Under the pieces are notes generated by a model that saw only the letters and a list, made by a program, of their open reading frames with translations, ran no database searches and was not told the origin of the DNA. 64,000 nt of DNA from Pinus tabuliformis (taxonomy: Eukaryota; Streptophyta; Pinopsida; Pinales; Pinaceae), in NCBI GenBank assembly GCA_031772625.1, contig CM062820.1:89078988-89142987 (forward strand), in the 5' to 3' direction. A program made the position numbers and the translations under genes. Of this stretch, positions 47,938 through 60,104 are shown in pieces (position 1 is the stretch's first letter; each line of letters opens with the position of its first letter).

Positions 47938-48662
47938 GGGAAGATGTGGAAACATGAGGAGCAAATTCAAGTGAGGAAAAAGGAGTTGGTCCAATAAACA
48001 CAATGGGGTGGTTGATTGATTTGTTGTAGAAAAGACATCAGAAAATGATGGATGCTTCACTAAAGTATGACTGTACTCCCCTGTGCAATTATTAAACTTC
48101 ACCGCCCATGCTACACCATTATAGCTGATTAATATAAGAAATGTTTTTTTACATGTGCGGATTTTATAAATATGTTCTTGAATGCATGAATAAATGTAGC
48201 TTTCTGAAAAAATCAACAAAATTGTGTATATAAATTGGAAAAAAACAAACGTTTCTCCTAATTAAACTACGTGGAGATGCAAAGAATTGAGTCTTTCTCC
48301 GTATGTTGGCGCCACCAGACTTGCTCAAATTTCAACGAGGAGTCGACCGTGCGATCTCACAAGATTTGTTGCTTTAAATTCAAATGGGCGTGAATGTTGC
48401 CCTGTGAATGTCGGTCGCTTTCTTTACTTCGCATTAATCACGGATAATGTAAAGTTTCATTTGTATTTGTTTTTCTCTTCAACATTAAATTGATATGTTG
48501 ACTTTGGACCATTTATTATTAAAAGCAAGTGATATTTCCAACGAATTTTCGGCTGGTCCATCTTTTCTTTTGTCAACACGGAGAGGAGATGATCTTTATG
48601 TTTTTAGGGTTTTAGTCAAAGCTACAGTTGGATATCATTCATGAAAGGGCAAACCAACAAAA
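47938..48662. other. Peroxidase upstream region, no other gene seen
   Basis: Short frames only. No binding site can be called with confidence beyond the TATA candidate. Confidence 0.5.
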
Positions 48663-48818
48663 AGGCCATAGATTCATGACATCCCACATTTAAAACCTTA
48701 AAGGCCATAGATTGATGACCTCCCACATTTAAAATCTCTTAGGCCATAGATTGATGACCTACCCCATTTGAAATCTCTTAGGCCATAGATTGATGACCTA
48801 CCCCATTTAAAATCTCTT
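48663..48818. repeat. 39-bp tandem repeat, four copies
   Basis: AGGCCATAGATTGATGACCT then MCCCATTTAAAATCTCTT; starts at 48663, 48702, 48741 and 48780. The first copy is the most diverged. It lies about 0.8 kb upstream of the peroxidase ATG. Confidence 0.9.
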
Positions 48819-49721
48819 AGGTTCGATAGGTGGGATTTTTAAATGTTTTCACTTTACCCTTTCTTCTTCCTTTTTCCCGGGTTTAAGTTAACCAAGAATG
48901 AAATATTTTGTGTTAATGAAATATTTTGGGTTTGAGTAATTAATGGTGAGAATAAGTCAAAAAACTTTAGTTCGAGCATAAAATTTGATGAAGTATCCAC
49001 AAGAGCTTACTCGATGAGATGGTTACATAGTAATGCTCGACAAATTTTTGTTAAAAAAAAAATAGGTGAGTTTTGATTTTTTTAGAAATAAGTTGGAGAA
49101 GTTATTTTCTAATATAAATATAATTTTCAGCTTCCCTTATTTTATGCAGAAGGGGAAATGATTCACATTTTGTGACTCGGTTGTCATAGTGAGTTTTTTT
49201 CCTTTTTGGGAATAAGGGAAAAAATGTTGGGAAGTTCCAGAGGGGAGGAAGGAGGAACTCATGTTTTCTCTGTGTAACTACAATTTTGAAGTTTGCAAAG
49301 ATGCATGTACCTTTAAATCTATGTGAACTCGAAAGTATTTCTATCTGAATGGTGTAAATGAACAACAATTGGATTGTAAGTTTGTATGGTTTGAGATTGA
49401 ATCAAATCGTTATGGTTAAACCAGATCGATTTATGCTTATGAACTGTTATTAACTATAGTTTTATTCATGTGTGTTTGATCATTTTGAGAGCATGTAACT
49501 TGTTGAATTGATTTACTCTAAGAATTTGAACCCCTCTGACTTCAGTCTTTGTGTGATATTCATTTATCTATTGTATTCTTGTTGTATCAGCATCAAAACC
49601 CGTAGAGGAATGTGCCATTGTGTTATGGATTAGGGGATGTGTAGTATTTAAAGGATTGTAGGCATTATTAAACAAAAATAGAGTACCCTATTTTGGCATA
49701 CCATCAAAACTCTTTTTAACT

Positions 49722-49733
<12 letters not shown>
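48819..49733. other. Spacer, no gene seen
   Basis: No recognisable coding; an 88-codon minus-strand frame at 49102-49368 has no domain. Confidence 0.55.

Positions 49734-49767
<34 letters not shown>
49734..49767. repeat. Poly(T) run, 34 bp
   Basis: An uninterrupted T run. It could mark the poly(A) tail of a minus-strand retroposon, but no body was recognised beside it. Confidence 0.9.
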
Positions 49768-49934
49768 CTGATTTGCAAATTTGTAATAGTATTGCAACCC
49801 TGACGAAGAAAGGCAGGAGAAAGTGTTCACTATGTTAAGGAGCAAGTCAGGGACATGAGAGTCAATTTGAAAAAAATTGAATCAATTCATCATCCCAAGA
49901 ACTGTAGTACAAAAATTTGACAGTGCACTGCTAA

Positions 49935-50012
49935 ATTATCTTGTAGAAAATGACGCTACCAAATTATTTTGTAGCAAATGATGCTACCAAATTATTTTGT
50001 AGCAATTATGCG
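49935..50012. repeat. 28-29-bp tandem repeat, about three copies
   Basis: GCTACCAAATTATTTTGTAG with GCAAATGAT spacer; lies in what may be the Gypsy-A 5' LTR. Confidence 0.75.
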
Positions 50013-50237
50013 AAAAGAATAAAATAGAGGACTACATGTTCAGTTCGAAATCTCCTTTTGGCCTACCTCTTGGACAAATTCATGGTATCAAAGTAAACTT
50101 TTGCATAGCTTCTACTATCAAAAGTGTAAGAGAAGATGGTTATGTGAGCAAGAAGAGAACGAGGTCAAGGAGGTAGACCCATAGGTAATACAAAGCTCGG
50201 AGAAGAGATAAGGAGACTGCAAGCTTGTTTAGAGGCC

Positions 50238-51163
50238 ATGGAGGTGGGAAGACAATTAGATATTGAGGTTGGAGATATTAGTGAACCTGGAGAAGAAGTT
50301 GGGGAAGAAATGGAAGAACCTGGGGAGGAACCTCCAAAAGTCAAATTATTGAGATTGTTGTTAGGCTCATGTTCAAGACCAAAACAAGAACTATCTACTT
50401 ATGATGGCAGACTGGCAGCTGGAAATTTGTTTGATTGGATTAATAAGTTAAACAAGTATTTTTAATATGAAGTGATGGACGATAAAAAATGAGTTAATTT
50501 TGTAGTAACAAGGTTGAAGGGTCATTTTACACTATGGTGGGACAATGTGCAAGCTAAAAGGAGAAAGGAGAATAAACCATTGATCAAATGTTGGGACAAG
50601 ATGGTGGAAAATATGAAGAGTAAATTCTTACCAAAATATTGCCAATTAACTCTCTACAGTCAGATGCAAAACCTCCATCAAAGGTCATTGACAGTAAAAG
50701 AATATACTGAAGAATTTTACAAATATAACTTAAGAGAAGGTTATGTGGAATATACCCCAAAAAAGACATCAAGGTATATTAATTGCTTAAGAATGGATAT
50801 TAAGGATGAAATCAACATGATTTCTCCAAGGACCATGGAAGAAGCATAACAATATGCCTTGAAGGAAGAAGAAAACACAACAAGAAAGTAGAACTCAGGT
50901 AGAGGGTATGACTTTTCCAAAGGAAAAGGATGTTCAACTCGAAGAGGAAAGCTTCATCTCAAAAGAATGATGTAGGAAGCTCAAAACAGCAAAGGTGGCC
51001 GGAGAAAGAAGGTGGCACCAGAGGAGAAAGATTTTACCAGATAGGTAAAGGAACAAGCATAGAGACTGTTTACGAGTGTTATAAATGTAACAAAATGGGT
51101 CACAAATATTTTGAGTATCCAGAGAATGAGAATACAAGACAAGGTGGGGCACACATAGTTTAG
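50238..51163 (+). pseudogene. Gypsy-A gag
   Basis: ATG at 50238 (MEVGRQLDIEVGD) after an in-frame Arg/Gly-rich stretch. An acidic N-terminus is followed by the retrotransposon Gag capsid (FDWINKLNKYF; LKGHFTLWWDNV; KFLPKYCQ; SLTVKEYTEEFYKY). After a frameshift near 50890 comes a knuckle remnant CYKCNKMGHKYFEYP, whose last Cys is Tyr. Stops at 50463, 50490 and 50847. Confidence 0.8.
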
Positions 51164-51289
51164 CCAAAAGCAGTAGAAGCGCAAGCACCTGAAGTAGAAA
51201 ATATGCCAGAAACTAGGGAGGCATTGATAATGAATAAATTTTCGTTGAAACTTGAAAAAGAAATTGTCGAACCAACCTAAAAAAGATCA

Positions 51290-53802
51290 TTGTTTAATAC
51301 TATGTGCAAAGCCAAAGGGAAGTGTTGCAAGGTAGTGATTGACAGTGGAAGCACTCATAATCTCGTTTCCTTAAAAATGGTGGAAAAAATAGGATTGAAT
51401 ATGATTAAACATCCAACACCATACAAAGTATCTTGGTTGCAAAAGGGACACTAATTGTTAGTGAATAAGCAAAGTGAAGTTGAGTTGTAGATAGGAAGAT
51501 ATAAGGATAAGGTGATCTATGATATATGCCAATGGGTGTCTAACACATCCTTTTGGATTGACCATGGTAGGTCAAGAGGAAAGTGATACATGATGGAGAG
51601 ATAAATTGCTACAAGTTTCAAAAGGATGGCATAAAACATACTCTTGTATTGTTGAAGGAGTAGAGTGTAGCTAAAACAAGCAGCCCAAAAGCATTATTGT
51701 TAAGTGGTAAAGAATTTTTGCAACAAATGGAGAAAGAGGAGGTTAGTTATGTAGTAGTCTACAAACCAAAGGTGATACTTTTGCACACTGAGATTGTAGA
51801 TTTACCTATTGAAATTCAGGAAATGTTGCATGAATTTAATGATATTGTAGTATATGATTTTCCAAGTGAGTTGCCATCTAAAAGAAGAATCAACCATCAC
51901 ATATATTTGATACTAGGAGAAATCATTCCAAAGAAGGTTGCATACCAAATGACACCCAAGGAAAGTGAAGAAATAAGGAAATAGATTCAAGAGTTGTTAG
52001 ATAAAGGGTTGATAAGAGAGAGCTCGAGTCCATGTATTGTGCCTATCGTACTAAGTCCAAAGAAGGATGGAGAGTGGAGGATATGTACAAATTCCAAAGA
52101 AATCAACAATATCATGATTAGATATAGATTTCAATTGCCAAGAATGAATGATATGATGGATTATTTTAGTGGAGTGACTTATTTTTCAAGGATTGATCTG
52201 AAAAACATCTACCATCATATCTAGATCAGAGAAGGGGACGAGTGGAAGACAACTTTCAAGACCAATGACAGATTCTATGAATGGTTAGTCATGCCATTTG
52301 GACTGAAAAATGCACCCGACAACTTCATGCGGTGGATGAATGAAGTCTTGAAGGAGTTCGTTGGTAATTTTGTTATTGTTTACTTAGATGATATCTTAAT
52401 TTTTATTCAAACTACAGAAGAGCACCTCAGACATGTGAGATATGTTCTAGAGAGATTACAACAAGAAACGTTGTTTATTAACCTAAGAAATGTACTCTTA
52501 TGAAGCCAGAGTTAGTATACTTTGGTTTTTGCATTTCAAAAGATGGACTAAAAATGGATCCGGAGAAAATAGAGGAAATTACGGATTGTCCTTCAACTAA
52601 GAGAATTTTCGAATTCAAAATATTTCATGGCTTAGCAAGATTCTATCAGATGTTTATAAAGAACTTCAATGGTTTTTGAGCACATATCATAGATACAATC
52701 ATGAAGGCTAGACAACCATTTTGTTGGACAACAACAACAGAGAAATGTTTTCATCTATTGAAGAAGAAGATCACTGAGAGACCAACATTGAAGTTTCCCA
52801 ACTTTAATAAGATCTTCCAAGTAAGATGTGATGCTAGTGGGACAACTATTCAAATTGTATTAAGCCAAGAATATAAATTCCAGCGAGAAATTAAGTGACT
52901 CAAAATAGAAGTACTCTTTTATGACAAAGATTTCTATGTTGTGATACGAGCTTTGAAGAATTGCAAGCATTATTTAATGCATAAGGAGTTTTTTTTGTTC
53001 TCTAACCATTCTGCATTACAATATATAATGCAGCAACATAAGTTAAACCATAAGCACACCAAGTGGGTTGACATTGTACTAAGTTTCACCTTTGTTCTAA
53101 AGTATATAAGTGGACAAGAAAACAATGTAGGTGATGCTTTAAGCAGAAGAAGTTAGACCATGCAGGGTAAGTCAAGTGAAATTTTTAGGCTATGACTATT
53201 TAAAGGATTTCTATGATCTTGATGTTGATTTTAAAGAAGATTTTGATGCATTCAATAATCCTGTAAATAGAGATAACATCCCATGGAAATAGTTCATGCT
53301 GTAGGATGGTTTGTTACTCAAGAACACTTGACTATTTATTCCCAACTATTGTATGAGAGATGATCTTATACAAGAAAAGCATAATGGAGGGTTGTTAGGA
53401 CATTTTTTTTTTTGATAAGACACTTTGGAAGTTGAAACATTTTTATTTATAGCAAAATATGATAGTGGATGTGGAGGAATATGTTAGTGGGTGCAAGGTG
53501 TATCAACATGCCAAAGGAAGGAGTCAAAATGTTGGACTATATACTCATTTACCCATTCTTGGTATGCCATGGGGCTTGGTGAGTATGATTTTTTTTGGGT
53601 TTACCAAAGACTCATTGAGGTAATGACTTAAAACTAGTGACGCTAAACATGTGGCTAATTTGTTTTTCAATGAGATTTTTTTATTACATGGTTCATCGAA
53701 GAGTTTAATTTCTAATAGGGACACAAGGTTTACAATGAATTTTTGGAGAACCTTGTGGAAGATACTTGGAACCAAGTTAAACTTTAGCTCAACCTATCAT
53801 CC
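51290..53802 (+). pseudogene. Gypsy-A pol: protease, RT, RNase H, partial integrase
   Basis: Protease VIDSGSTHNLVS at 51336-51370. RT from about 51950: ELLDKGLIRESSSP, YFSRIDLKNIYHHI then TAG (Gln codon in relatives), [12 protein letters not shown], catalytic YLDDILIF at about 52381-52404. RNase H (FQVRCDASG; NVGDALSRR at about 53130-53155). Integrase zinc region (GCKVYQHAKG) and core to STYHP at 53802, with DTRF near 53720. Frames change near 51690, 52500 and 53200-53650. Confidence 0.82.
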
Positions 53803-54344
53803 TGTTGTCGCTGCTACAACACCATCCAAAATTTTGTCTTGGACTAAATTTCTGAGACTACCTTGCTCTTGTATATTTTCGTCGCAAACATTTAAATTCA
53901 TTCCATGTGTTTTCTTTAAGTGTCCTGATCACTTTTGCAAGAAAGGAAAAATGTCATATTTTCGAATGTTAGTCATTACATGATGTGTATAAGTTTTTTT
54001 TGGTGGTCTCAAGGGGTCATATTTGTAAAAATGAGTTCATCTAACCATGTAAATATCTGTCGCACTCATTCCCAAATCTTTAAGCATTGTCCCACATGTG
54101 TTGTCACTATCATCGCAAAGTGTATCTTTAGTGTCACACTTGGAATGGGTTGTCGTAATGTTGTTGCATTGAGGAAAGTATGTTTTTCATGTTTGTTTAA
54201 TGTTCAGTGTTGTATCTTCTTGTGAACTAAGTGTGAGATCATGTTAAAATATTTCTTTTATTTAATTTCCTCTCACTGATCGAACACTTAGTCAAAATTG
54301 GAAAAACTTCTAACTAGGCCACTAAGCCTCATCCAACCCTCCTG

Positions 54345-54762
54345 AATTGTGCCCTACATAGTCTTAGTCCTGAAGTAGCAACCTTGTCTATTAGCACTAC
54401 ACAATGTGTAGTCTCTGCCTCCCATAACTATGTATTTTACAATTTTAGTGCTTAAGCTCAGGCCTTAGACTCCCAAACTACACAATCATGCCCTCCAGCC
54501 GGGCTTGAGCTATGCATTGCACAGCCTATGACTTGAAGCCCAACCCTTGAGCTCTTGAGTTGCACAACTGCATAGTCACTTTGCCTCCTCTTCCTTCCAT
54601 AACTGCACAGTTAACCAAAACAATGTAAAACCCCTTAGTCTAGCTCACTAACTCCAAAAACTGCGCAATCTACTTACCGAGTCTAGCCTAAACTGCATAT
54701 TACATAGTTTCAATGATCAAGATTCACCCATGACTACTTGAGTTATGCAATTATGCAATCAA
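54345..54762 (+). repeat. Phased palindrome array in the LARD-3 LTR
   Basis: About eleven related motifs (GAATTGTGCCCTACATAG, CTACACAATGTGTAG, ACTATGTATTTTACAAT, TATGCATTGCACAG, GTTGCACAACTGCATAG, AACTGCACAGTT, AAACTGCGCAATC, GTTATGCAATTATGCAAT), roughly 25-50 bp apart. Confidence 0.6.
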
Positions 54763-55355
54763 TGAGCCTCTCCCTTAACCTTCCACCTGGTTCCGGCTCA
54801 GTCAGTGGATCAATATGCACCATCTTAGGCTAGGGCTTTATTAGATTAATTTTGTCTCATCATGAGTGAATTGCAGATGCATGTACTCTATCACACCATG
54901 ACAGGATGATGAAAAAGGAGATGGAGAAGGGAAACATGCTCAAAGATATGTTTGTAGTTTATTATGCAAGTTGGTCAATGAAGAGAAGACAAAGGGACAC
55001 TAGTTTGGGACCATACCACAATTCTTGATATGATTCAAGACTCTTTACCTCTAAACCATAAGGAGGTCGATATAAGAGCATCCTCAAGAATACATATAGC
55101 AAGAAGAAACAAATGTGGCTTGCATTTCGATGTCATTAAGAAGTCCATGTCAGCAGTGTCATGTCATGAGTTTTCATATGCCACATCATTATTGTGGATC
55201 ATGTAATTTCTTATTCAAAATGTATTGTAGAGTGGAAGTCCAAAGGACATGTACAAAAGATGAAGAGTCATGTGAAGACGAAAAGTCATAGGAATTAAAA
55301 TAGTCATGAGGGTAGTCAAAGAGTCACAAATGAGGTGAAACATCACCTCATTGGT

Positions 55356-55365
55356 TATATATATA
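55356..55365 (+). promoter_or_regulatory. LARD-3 LTR TATA box
   Basis: TATATATATA followed by ACACCCTCATTGTATGAG; same place and following sequence type as the LARD-1 TATA. Confidence 0.6.
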
Positions 55366-56125
55366 CACCCTCATTGTATGAGCAAAGGATTTTTCACCTT
55401 GGCTCCCCCCGCAAGGAATTAGAAAGACAAGCGAGTTCTTTTAGGGAGTAAGTAGTGGCTCCAATGCTCCACTATTGGAGCTAGTGGTGTTCATTATATA
55501 CATGTGTCTCAGAACTTTTACTTAATATTAGAAGCCTCATGGCCAACATGTTCTTCATGCACAAATGATGAATATTTGTAACACTACTCTGTGAATGTTT
55601 GTAATTAATATTTTCTTTCATCTCTGCTAAAGTAGTTGAACTATTTTGGCTGTTTTGGTACTGATCATATTGAAATTTTTTTGTAATGGTTGTTATTGGT
55701 GCCACATCCTCATGGAATATTCTGTTGGATATTAGACAGTTATTTCATGCTGATTGGTTGTAATGACTATCGCATCTTTGTGGACTATTCCACTGGATGC
55801 TAGACAAATCCTTCTTGGTTGTGTGTTTCTAATAGGGTGGTACTATTACCTATCTCTTAGAGGCTCACTTTCTTTTCTCCCTTCACAATATAAGAACCTT
55901 GACACACAATCAAAGACTCACCAGGCACGCTCACTTTATTTTCGAAGGCATATTTGTATTTCTCTCTATTGCTGACAGTTAGAAGCAAGGAAAATCTATA
56001 ATAATATATGGCGATTAGGCTGATATTCTGAATGGGGCTCCTATTCCAAATGGTGTGAGGTTTAATTGGGACTTCACATTGGGGAGACCCCCTTAGTTGA
56101 TGGATTTACAACACCATCAACAAAA

Positions 56126-56144
56126 TGGTGCTAGAAGGAGGGCT
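56126..56144 (+). other. LARD-3 primer-binding-site candidate
   Basis: TGGTGCTAGAAGGAGGGCT, conserved with LARD-1 position 7190; tRNA not identified. Confidence 0.6.
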
Positions 56145-56192
56145 AGATGACAAGTTGAACCCTTTAAGTCTGTTTTGAATCTCTTATCGTAA

Positions 56193-57457
56193 ATGGCTCA
56201 TCCTCAAATCATACTCCCAGGGTGTTTTTCTAACATGTCCCTTGGTGAAATTTCAATCCTCGATGAGTCCCTCCATGAATTGTCTTAACTCAAGTTTGAT
56301 GGTGAGGGTTATACGTCCTTTGACGAGCATGCATATATTTTTCTTAAGTTGTGTGAATATTATGAAATTGATTGTGAATATGTGGCTTGTATTGTTTTCT
56401 GCCTCACCCTTGAATGTTGAGTTGCCCTATGGTGCCACACTCTACTACCTGCCTCCATTCATTGTCTTAACCATCTCCTCGAGGAGCTTCATTTATCATT
56501 TGATAGGTATGATTATTGAGGTTTTTATAAAATGATCGATTAACTTAGAATGGATCCTAATGAATTAGTTGAGGATTTCCCTATTCGATTCCTTCACCTT
56601 TGTTATGATTTTCCTAAAGAAGATATGGATCAGGATTTCTTTAAACAAAAGTTTAAGAATTTGGTTCATATCTCTTTGTACTGTGAATCCAATACACCTG
56701 ATGTCTCTTCATCCCCAACCCATGTAAATCAAGAGACATCCATAATTTTAGAGGAGGAATTGACTACCTCTTTTGTTCCTTGTCCTCCTCATTTTTCAGT
56801 TCCGATGTGGGTTCCTCCTTGCCATGATAATAAAGTTGGAAGATATGCTAATGAAATTCCTAATCCATCTTCTCATTCTTCTTCCACTTTTCATAACTCG
56901 GATTCAATGGAGGAAATCCCAGAATGGCTCATGAATACCATGGTTAAAACAAACTCCTCCATTCCACAAGATGATGTTACTATTCATAACTCTACTCTCG
57001 AATCTGATATGGATTTCTATTATCCTATATCATCAAGATGCCATGACTTTTTGTACCATGATCATCCCGATCAGTCAGATCCACCAACTAGTTTTTCACA
57101 ATCTCTTGATTTTCGAGTTGCTAGCCCAACTTTTGATCAAGTTCAAGGTACTCATATTATGTAGGTAGAGGATCACGATGGTGAAGATTATTCCATTATT
57201 TCTTCTCTCTTTCAAAATCCTCTGTGTCAAGATGATTCTCTTACATTTTTGGATGATTTTCAATATTCTAATCTCATTAGTGAATCAAATGAAATATATT
57301 TGTTCAGATCCATAGTCTTCAGCAACAATCATTCTAATGATGATGATTCTGTTAATGTACGTGGTGACAAATTCCCAAGTGCACCAACTGATTTTTTGGT
57401 TCCTCTAGAAGATGTTGATCTGGTAGAATTAGATATGGTGTTTGATCCAACTTAAGA
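56193..57457 (+). pseudogene. LARD-3 gag-like protein, first part
   Basis: The ATG at 56193 (MAHPQIILPGCFSNMSLGE) leads into FDGEGYTSFDEHAYIFLKL, ECVALWCHTLPA-like, MDPNELVEDFPIRFLHLCYD and MDQDFFKQKFKNLV, the same gag-like layout as LARD-1 (YDGEG ... WCGTLP). Then an acidic Ser/Pro/His/Asp-rich region follows. One frame with stops near 56286, 56427, 56517, 56538 and 57162, ending at 57455. A frameshift before 57547 leads to the second part. Confidence 0.7.
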
Positions 57458-57546
57458 AAATTTTCTTATCTAAACTTCATCTTCATCCCCTTGTTCATGA
57501 TGCATCTACATGTGATGAAGATACTCCATGCTCTTCATGTTCTTAA

Positions 57547-59072
57547 TTGGATGAGGCCACTTCCCAATTGACACAAGGTAGTGAGGTTGCCCATAATGAA
57601 AGAGAAAATAATATGATCATTGAGTATCCTTTCCATCCCATATCATCTCTTGTTTTGCATGAATACAACTCTTCAAATGATCTTGTTGATGAAATTTCTC
57701 TCATTCATACATATCTAGACTTGCGATCAGAAAAATATTTTGACTTGAGTATTATGGTTGTCAACGTTGTAAACTCTAATCAAATTCATGACAGATGTGG
57801 CTTCCATCCAGTTGGTAGTGATCTCATTAAAATTAGTGAAAGAAGATGTCCTCACACCATGCATGATCTGATTCAATATTCCAAATGTGATTTTACAATC
57901 CTTGAAAGTTTCAAGACTTGTCAGGGAGTTGAGGCATTTCTACTTTCATTGATGGTTATGTTAGGACCTCACAAATCTGGTAGGATCCTTGAACTCAGTC
58001 AGGTCTCCTTTTCCTCAAAAAATTATTCTTTTTGCATGGTTTCACTCCATGTAAATTCCTTCTTTAAATATATTTGGTAGTACAGATATAATGTTTCAAA
58101 CTTTCAAGATTTTGTTTTTGATCGGATTCAAGTTCCTATTTTAGTTGATTCATCTCCATGAAAAACTCTTTCTCTTAACTTAGGTTTGGAGAGTGCGTCT
58201 CTCACAAAAGCATGGAATAGTGAAGTTTACTATTCTAAAGATTATATTTGGCCAAGGAATTCATGCCTATCACATCCTTTTGAAAACAATCAACTCTTGA
58301 TCCTTCTTGTGAATATTTTGATGCTAATATTTTTCTTCATCGCACCTAAAATGCTCTTAAGCACTAGTGAATGCATGGAATATATGATGAATCAGATTAT
58401 TCTTCACTTGTTTTACTGTGACTAGTTTCTTGAATTTTGTATCATAACATTCCTTTTTACTTCTTTTTAATATTATGATGCTAGTGTAGTGTGTAAGCAG
58501 CTACAAGAAAATGGTTTGTTACTCTCATCCTGTGAGGAAGATGATTCTATTATGCAGAGAATTTGTGAAATTGTTCAAGCTTATTTATATTTGGTAATTA
58601 CAAACTGGGAAGTTGATACTTTAATGAGCTCATCTGATCATGATTCTCTCTCTCATGGCTATCATTTAACTTACTATTTTCCCATCAGTACATCCAATGA
58701 AAATTGTTTACACCCTTTGATCTTTTTGGTTTAACATCTCACTATCCGGGTCGTTGTTAAGCAATTTAGGAACTTCCGTAGTTACTGATGGTTATGTCAA
58801 ATCCTCACTTTATTGACATGTCTACTGAATATGATCTGTTGTATTTTCCCTCATGAGATTCTCATCATAATCCCATGCCTCTAATTGAAAACTCACATTT
58901 TCAAATATTTTTCGGTTTTTAGGAGGATTTTCACGAATTTTATGATACAATCGATGAATGGTTGGAGCAATCTTACTTGGCAAGCTCAGTCGCAAATAAA
59001 AATTTTCGATCTTTCTACATGCTTGATAAGGAGTTCAGTGTAGTTGAAGACACATTCGCAAGAAGCTTCTGA
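57547..59072 (+). pseudogene. LARD-3 protein of unknown function, second part
   Basis: The other frame stays largely open for about 500 codons, with stops near 58078, 58159, 58423, 58468, 58732 and then several to 58920. It has no knuckle, protease, RT or integrase motif. Readable parts include HPISSLVLHEYNSSNDLVDE, PHTMHDLIQYSKCDFTILE, CKQLQENGLLLSSCEEDDS and QRICEIVQAYLYLV. At 58786 it reaches LMVMSNPHFIDM and then EWLEQSYLASSVAN, matching the C-terminus of the LARD-1 protein. LARD-1 lacks most of the middle. I do not recognise the family. Confidence 0.55.
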
Positions 59073-59625
59073 GGTTTGTTGAATGATGGTTTTCATTGAA
59101 AAGGTAAGAATGTGAATTGGTTAGAAGTAGTGGCTATGGCCTATCTTTTGGCTGATAGGAAATACCTTCAATTTTTTGTGCAAGTTATTCAAGTTCTTAT
59201 ATGTTTTGTTGCACATTTCTTTATATCAGTTTTAATTGCTTATATATTTGTGAATGAAAGTTAGAAGAACTTGTGATATCTTCATTGGAAATTTCATCAT
59301 ACGTGACCCCGACCTTCTAGATGATTAGGCTAGGAGTAGGTCTAGTTGCATATTAGTTTACCTGCACATCCATCCTACATTCATTTTCTGTAGTTTTCCT
59401 GTTTTTTCTCATCATCATTTTGGTTAGCCTCCTTCTGTTTTCTCCTCTGGTTGTATGTTATGTTTTCTTTTGTTTTCTAAGTGATCGATGTGGATATTGG
59501 TGGCCACCCACCTATTCTACCTAGACCTCTACCTGGTTTCATCTATTTCCTTGTTTATTGCAGCATTTACTATTTTTAGTAATTTTTTGGGTCCTGAACT
59601 TCTAGAGCAGTTTTGACCCCCTAAA
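59073..59625. other. LARD-3 interior remnant, no gene seen
   Basis: T-rich non-coding sequence up to the probable Gypsy-B LTR. Confidence 0.5.
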
Positions 59626-60091
59626 TGATGTTTTTTTGAGGTCTACAATAGGCCAATAGCCACATGCAAGGGCCTACCACAAATATTGTATTAATCAAAG
59701 AGATATTTTCAACAAGGTATCATACACGCTAAATTCATATAATATGACCAAGTTATGACCTTAGGAAGTTGGCTACCCAACTACCCCGACGGGGCCAACA
59801 AAATCTTGGCATTACATCTCCTAGGGTTAGGATTTTGGTTGTTTAGGGTTTTCCATTATTGTTCAATAATAAATAGGAGCTTGAGCCTCATTGTAACATA
59901 GTTCAGAGGCATGTAGCAGCCACATCTCTTCTTAGAGGTAAGCTATTATCGCTCGAGCTAGTCTTATTTCCATTTTGTTTGTAAGCATATTTCAGTATTT
60001 GATATTCATGAAATGCGGTGTTATTTCTGTTGCATATCTATATTTATAGTTCTATCTGTAATTTGTTGTGTTCTTGTTTAATTTCGGATCA
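59626..60091 (+). repeat. Gypsy-B 5' LTR (start approximate)
   Basis: TGAT at 59626 and ATCA at 60088-60091 are inverted ends; the primer site begins 2 bp later. AATAATAAATAGGAG near 59865 is a possible TATA. The left end rests only on the TGAT/ATCA pairing. Confidence 0.5.
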
Positions 60092-60092
60092 A

Positions 60093-60104
60093 TGGTATCA
60101 GAGT
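60093..60104 (+). other. Gypsy-B primer-binding site (tRNA-iMet)
   Basis: TGGTATCAGAGT, one mismatch at the last base. Confidence 0.85.

Larger units (their letters stand above)
50083..53802 (+). mobile_element. Gypsy-A: decayed Ty3/gypsy element, cut by LARD-3
   Basis: A tRNA-Met-like primer site TGGTATCAAAGT (50083-50094) follows a CA that should end the 5' LTR; the LTR start was not found. Gag, knuckle, protease, RT, RNase H and the start of integrase follow in Gypsy order on the plus strand with at least four frame changes and many stops. It ends at STYHP in the integrase core, where the LARD-3 LTR begins. The rest of integrase and the 3' LTR are not in the window. Confidence 0.85.
53803..56122 (+). 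repeat. LARD-3 5' LTR (2320 bp)
   Basis: Shares start, end, TATA position and U5 with the LARD-1 LTRs but is about 1.2 kb shorter in U3, lacking most of the coding-like segment. Confidence 0.8.
53803..59625 (+). mobile_element. LARD-3: second pol-less long-LTR element, right end cut
   Basis: The LTR 53803-56122 begins TGTTGTCGCTGCTACAACAC and ends CATCAACA, matching LARD-1 at both ends and through U5. The primer-site-like sequence follows four bases later. The interior carries the same gag-like protein plus a longer second part, and no pol. It is inserted in Gypsy-A integrase (preceding 5 bp CATCC). No second LTR appears before Gypsy-B starts at about 59626, so it is probably split by Gypsy-B, with the rest beyond the window. 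Confidence 0.8.

Noticed and set aside
48663-48818. CRISPR-like regular repeat
   Set aside because: Units are head-to-tail with no unique spacers, and the DNA is plant nuclear.
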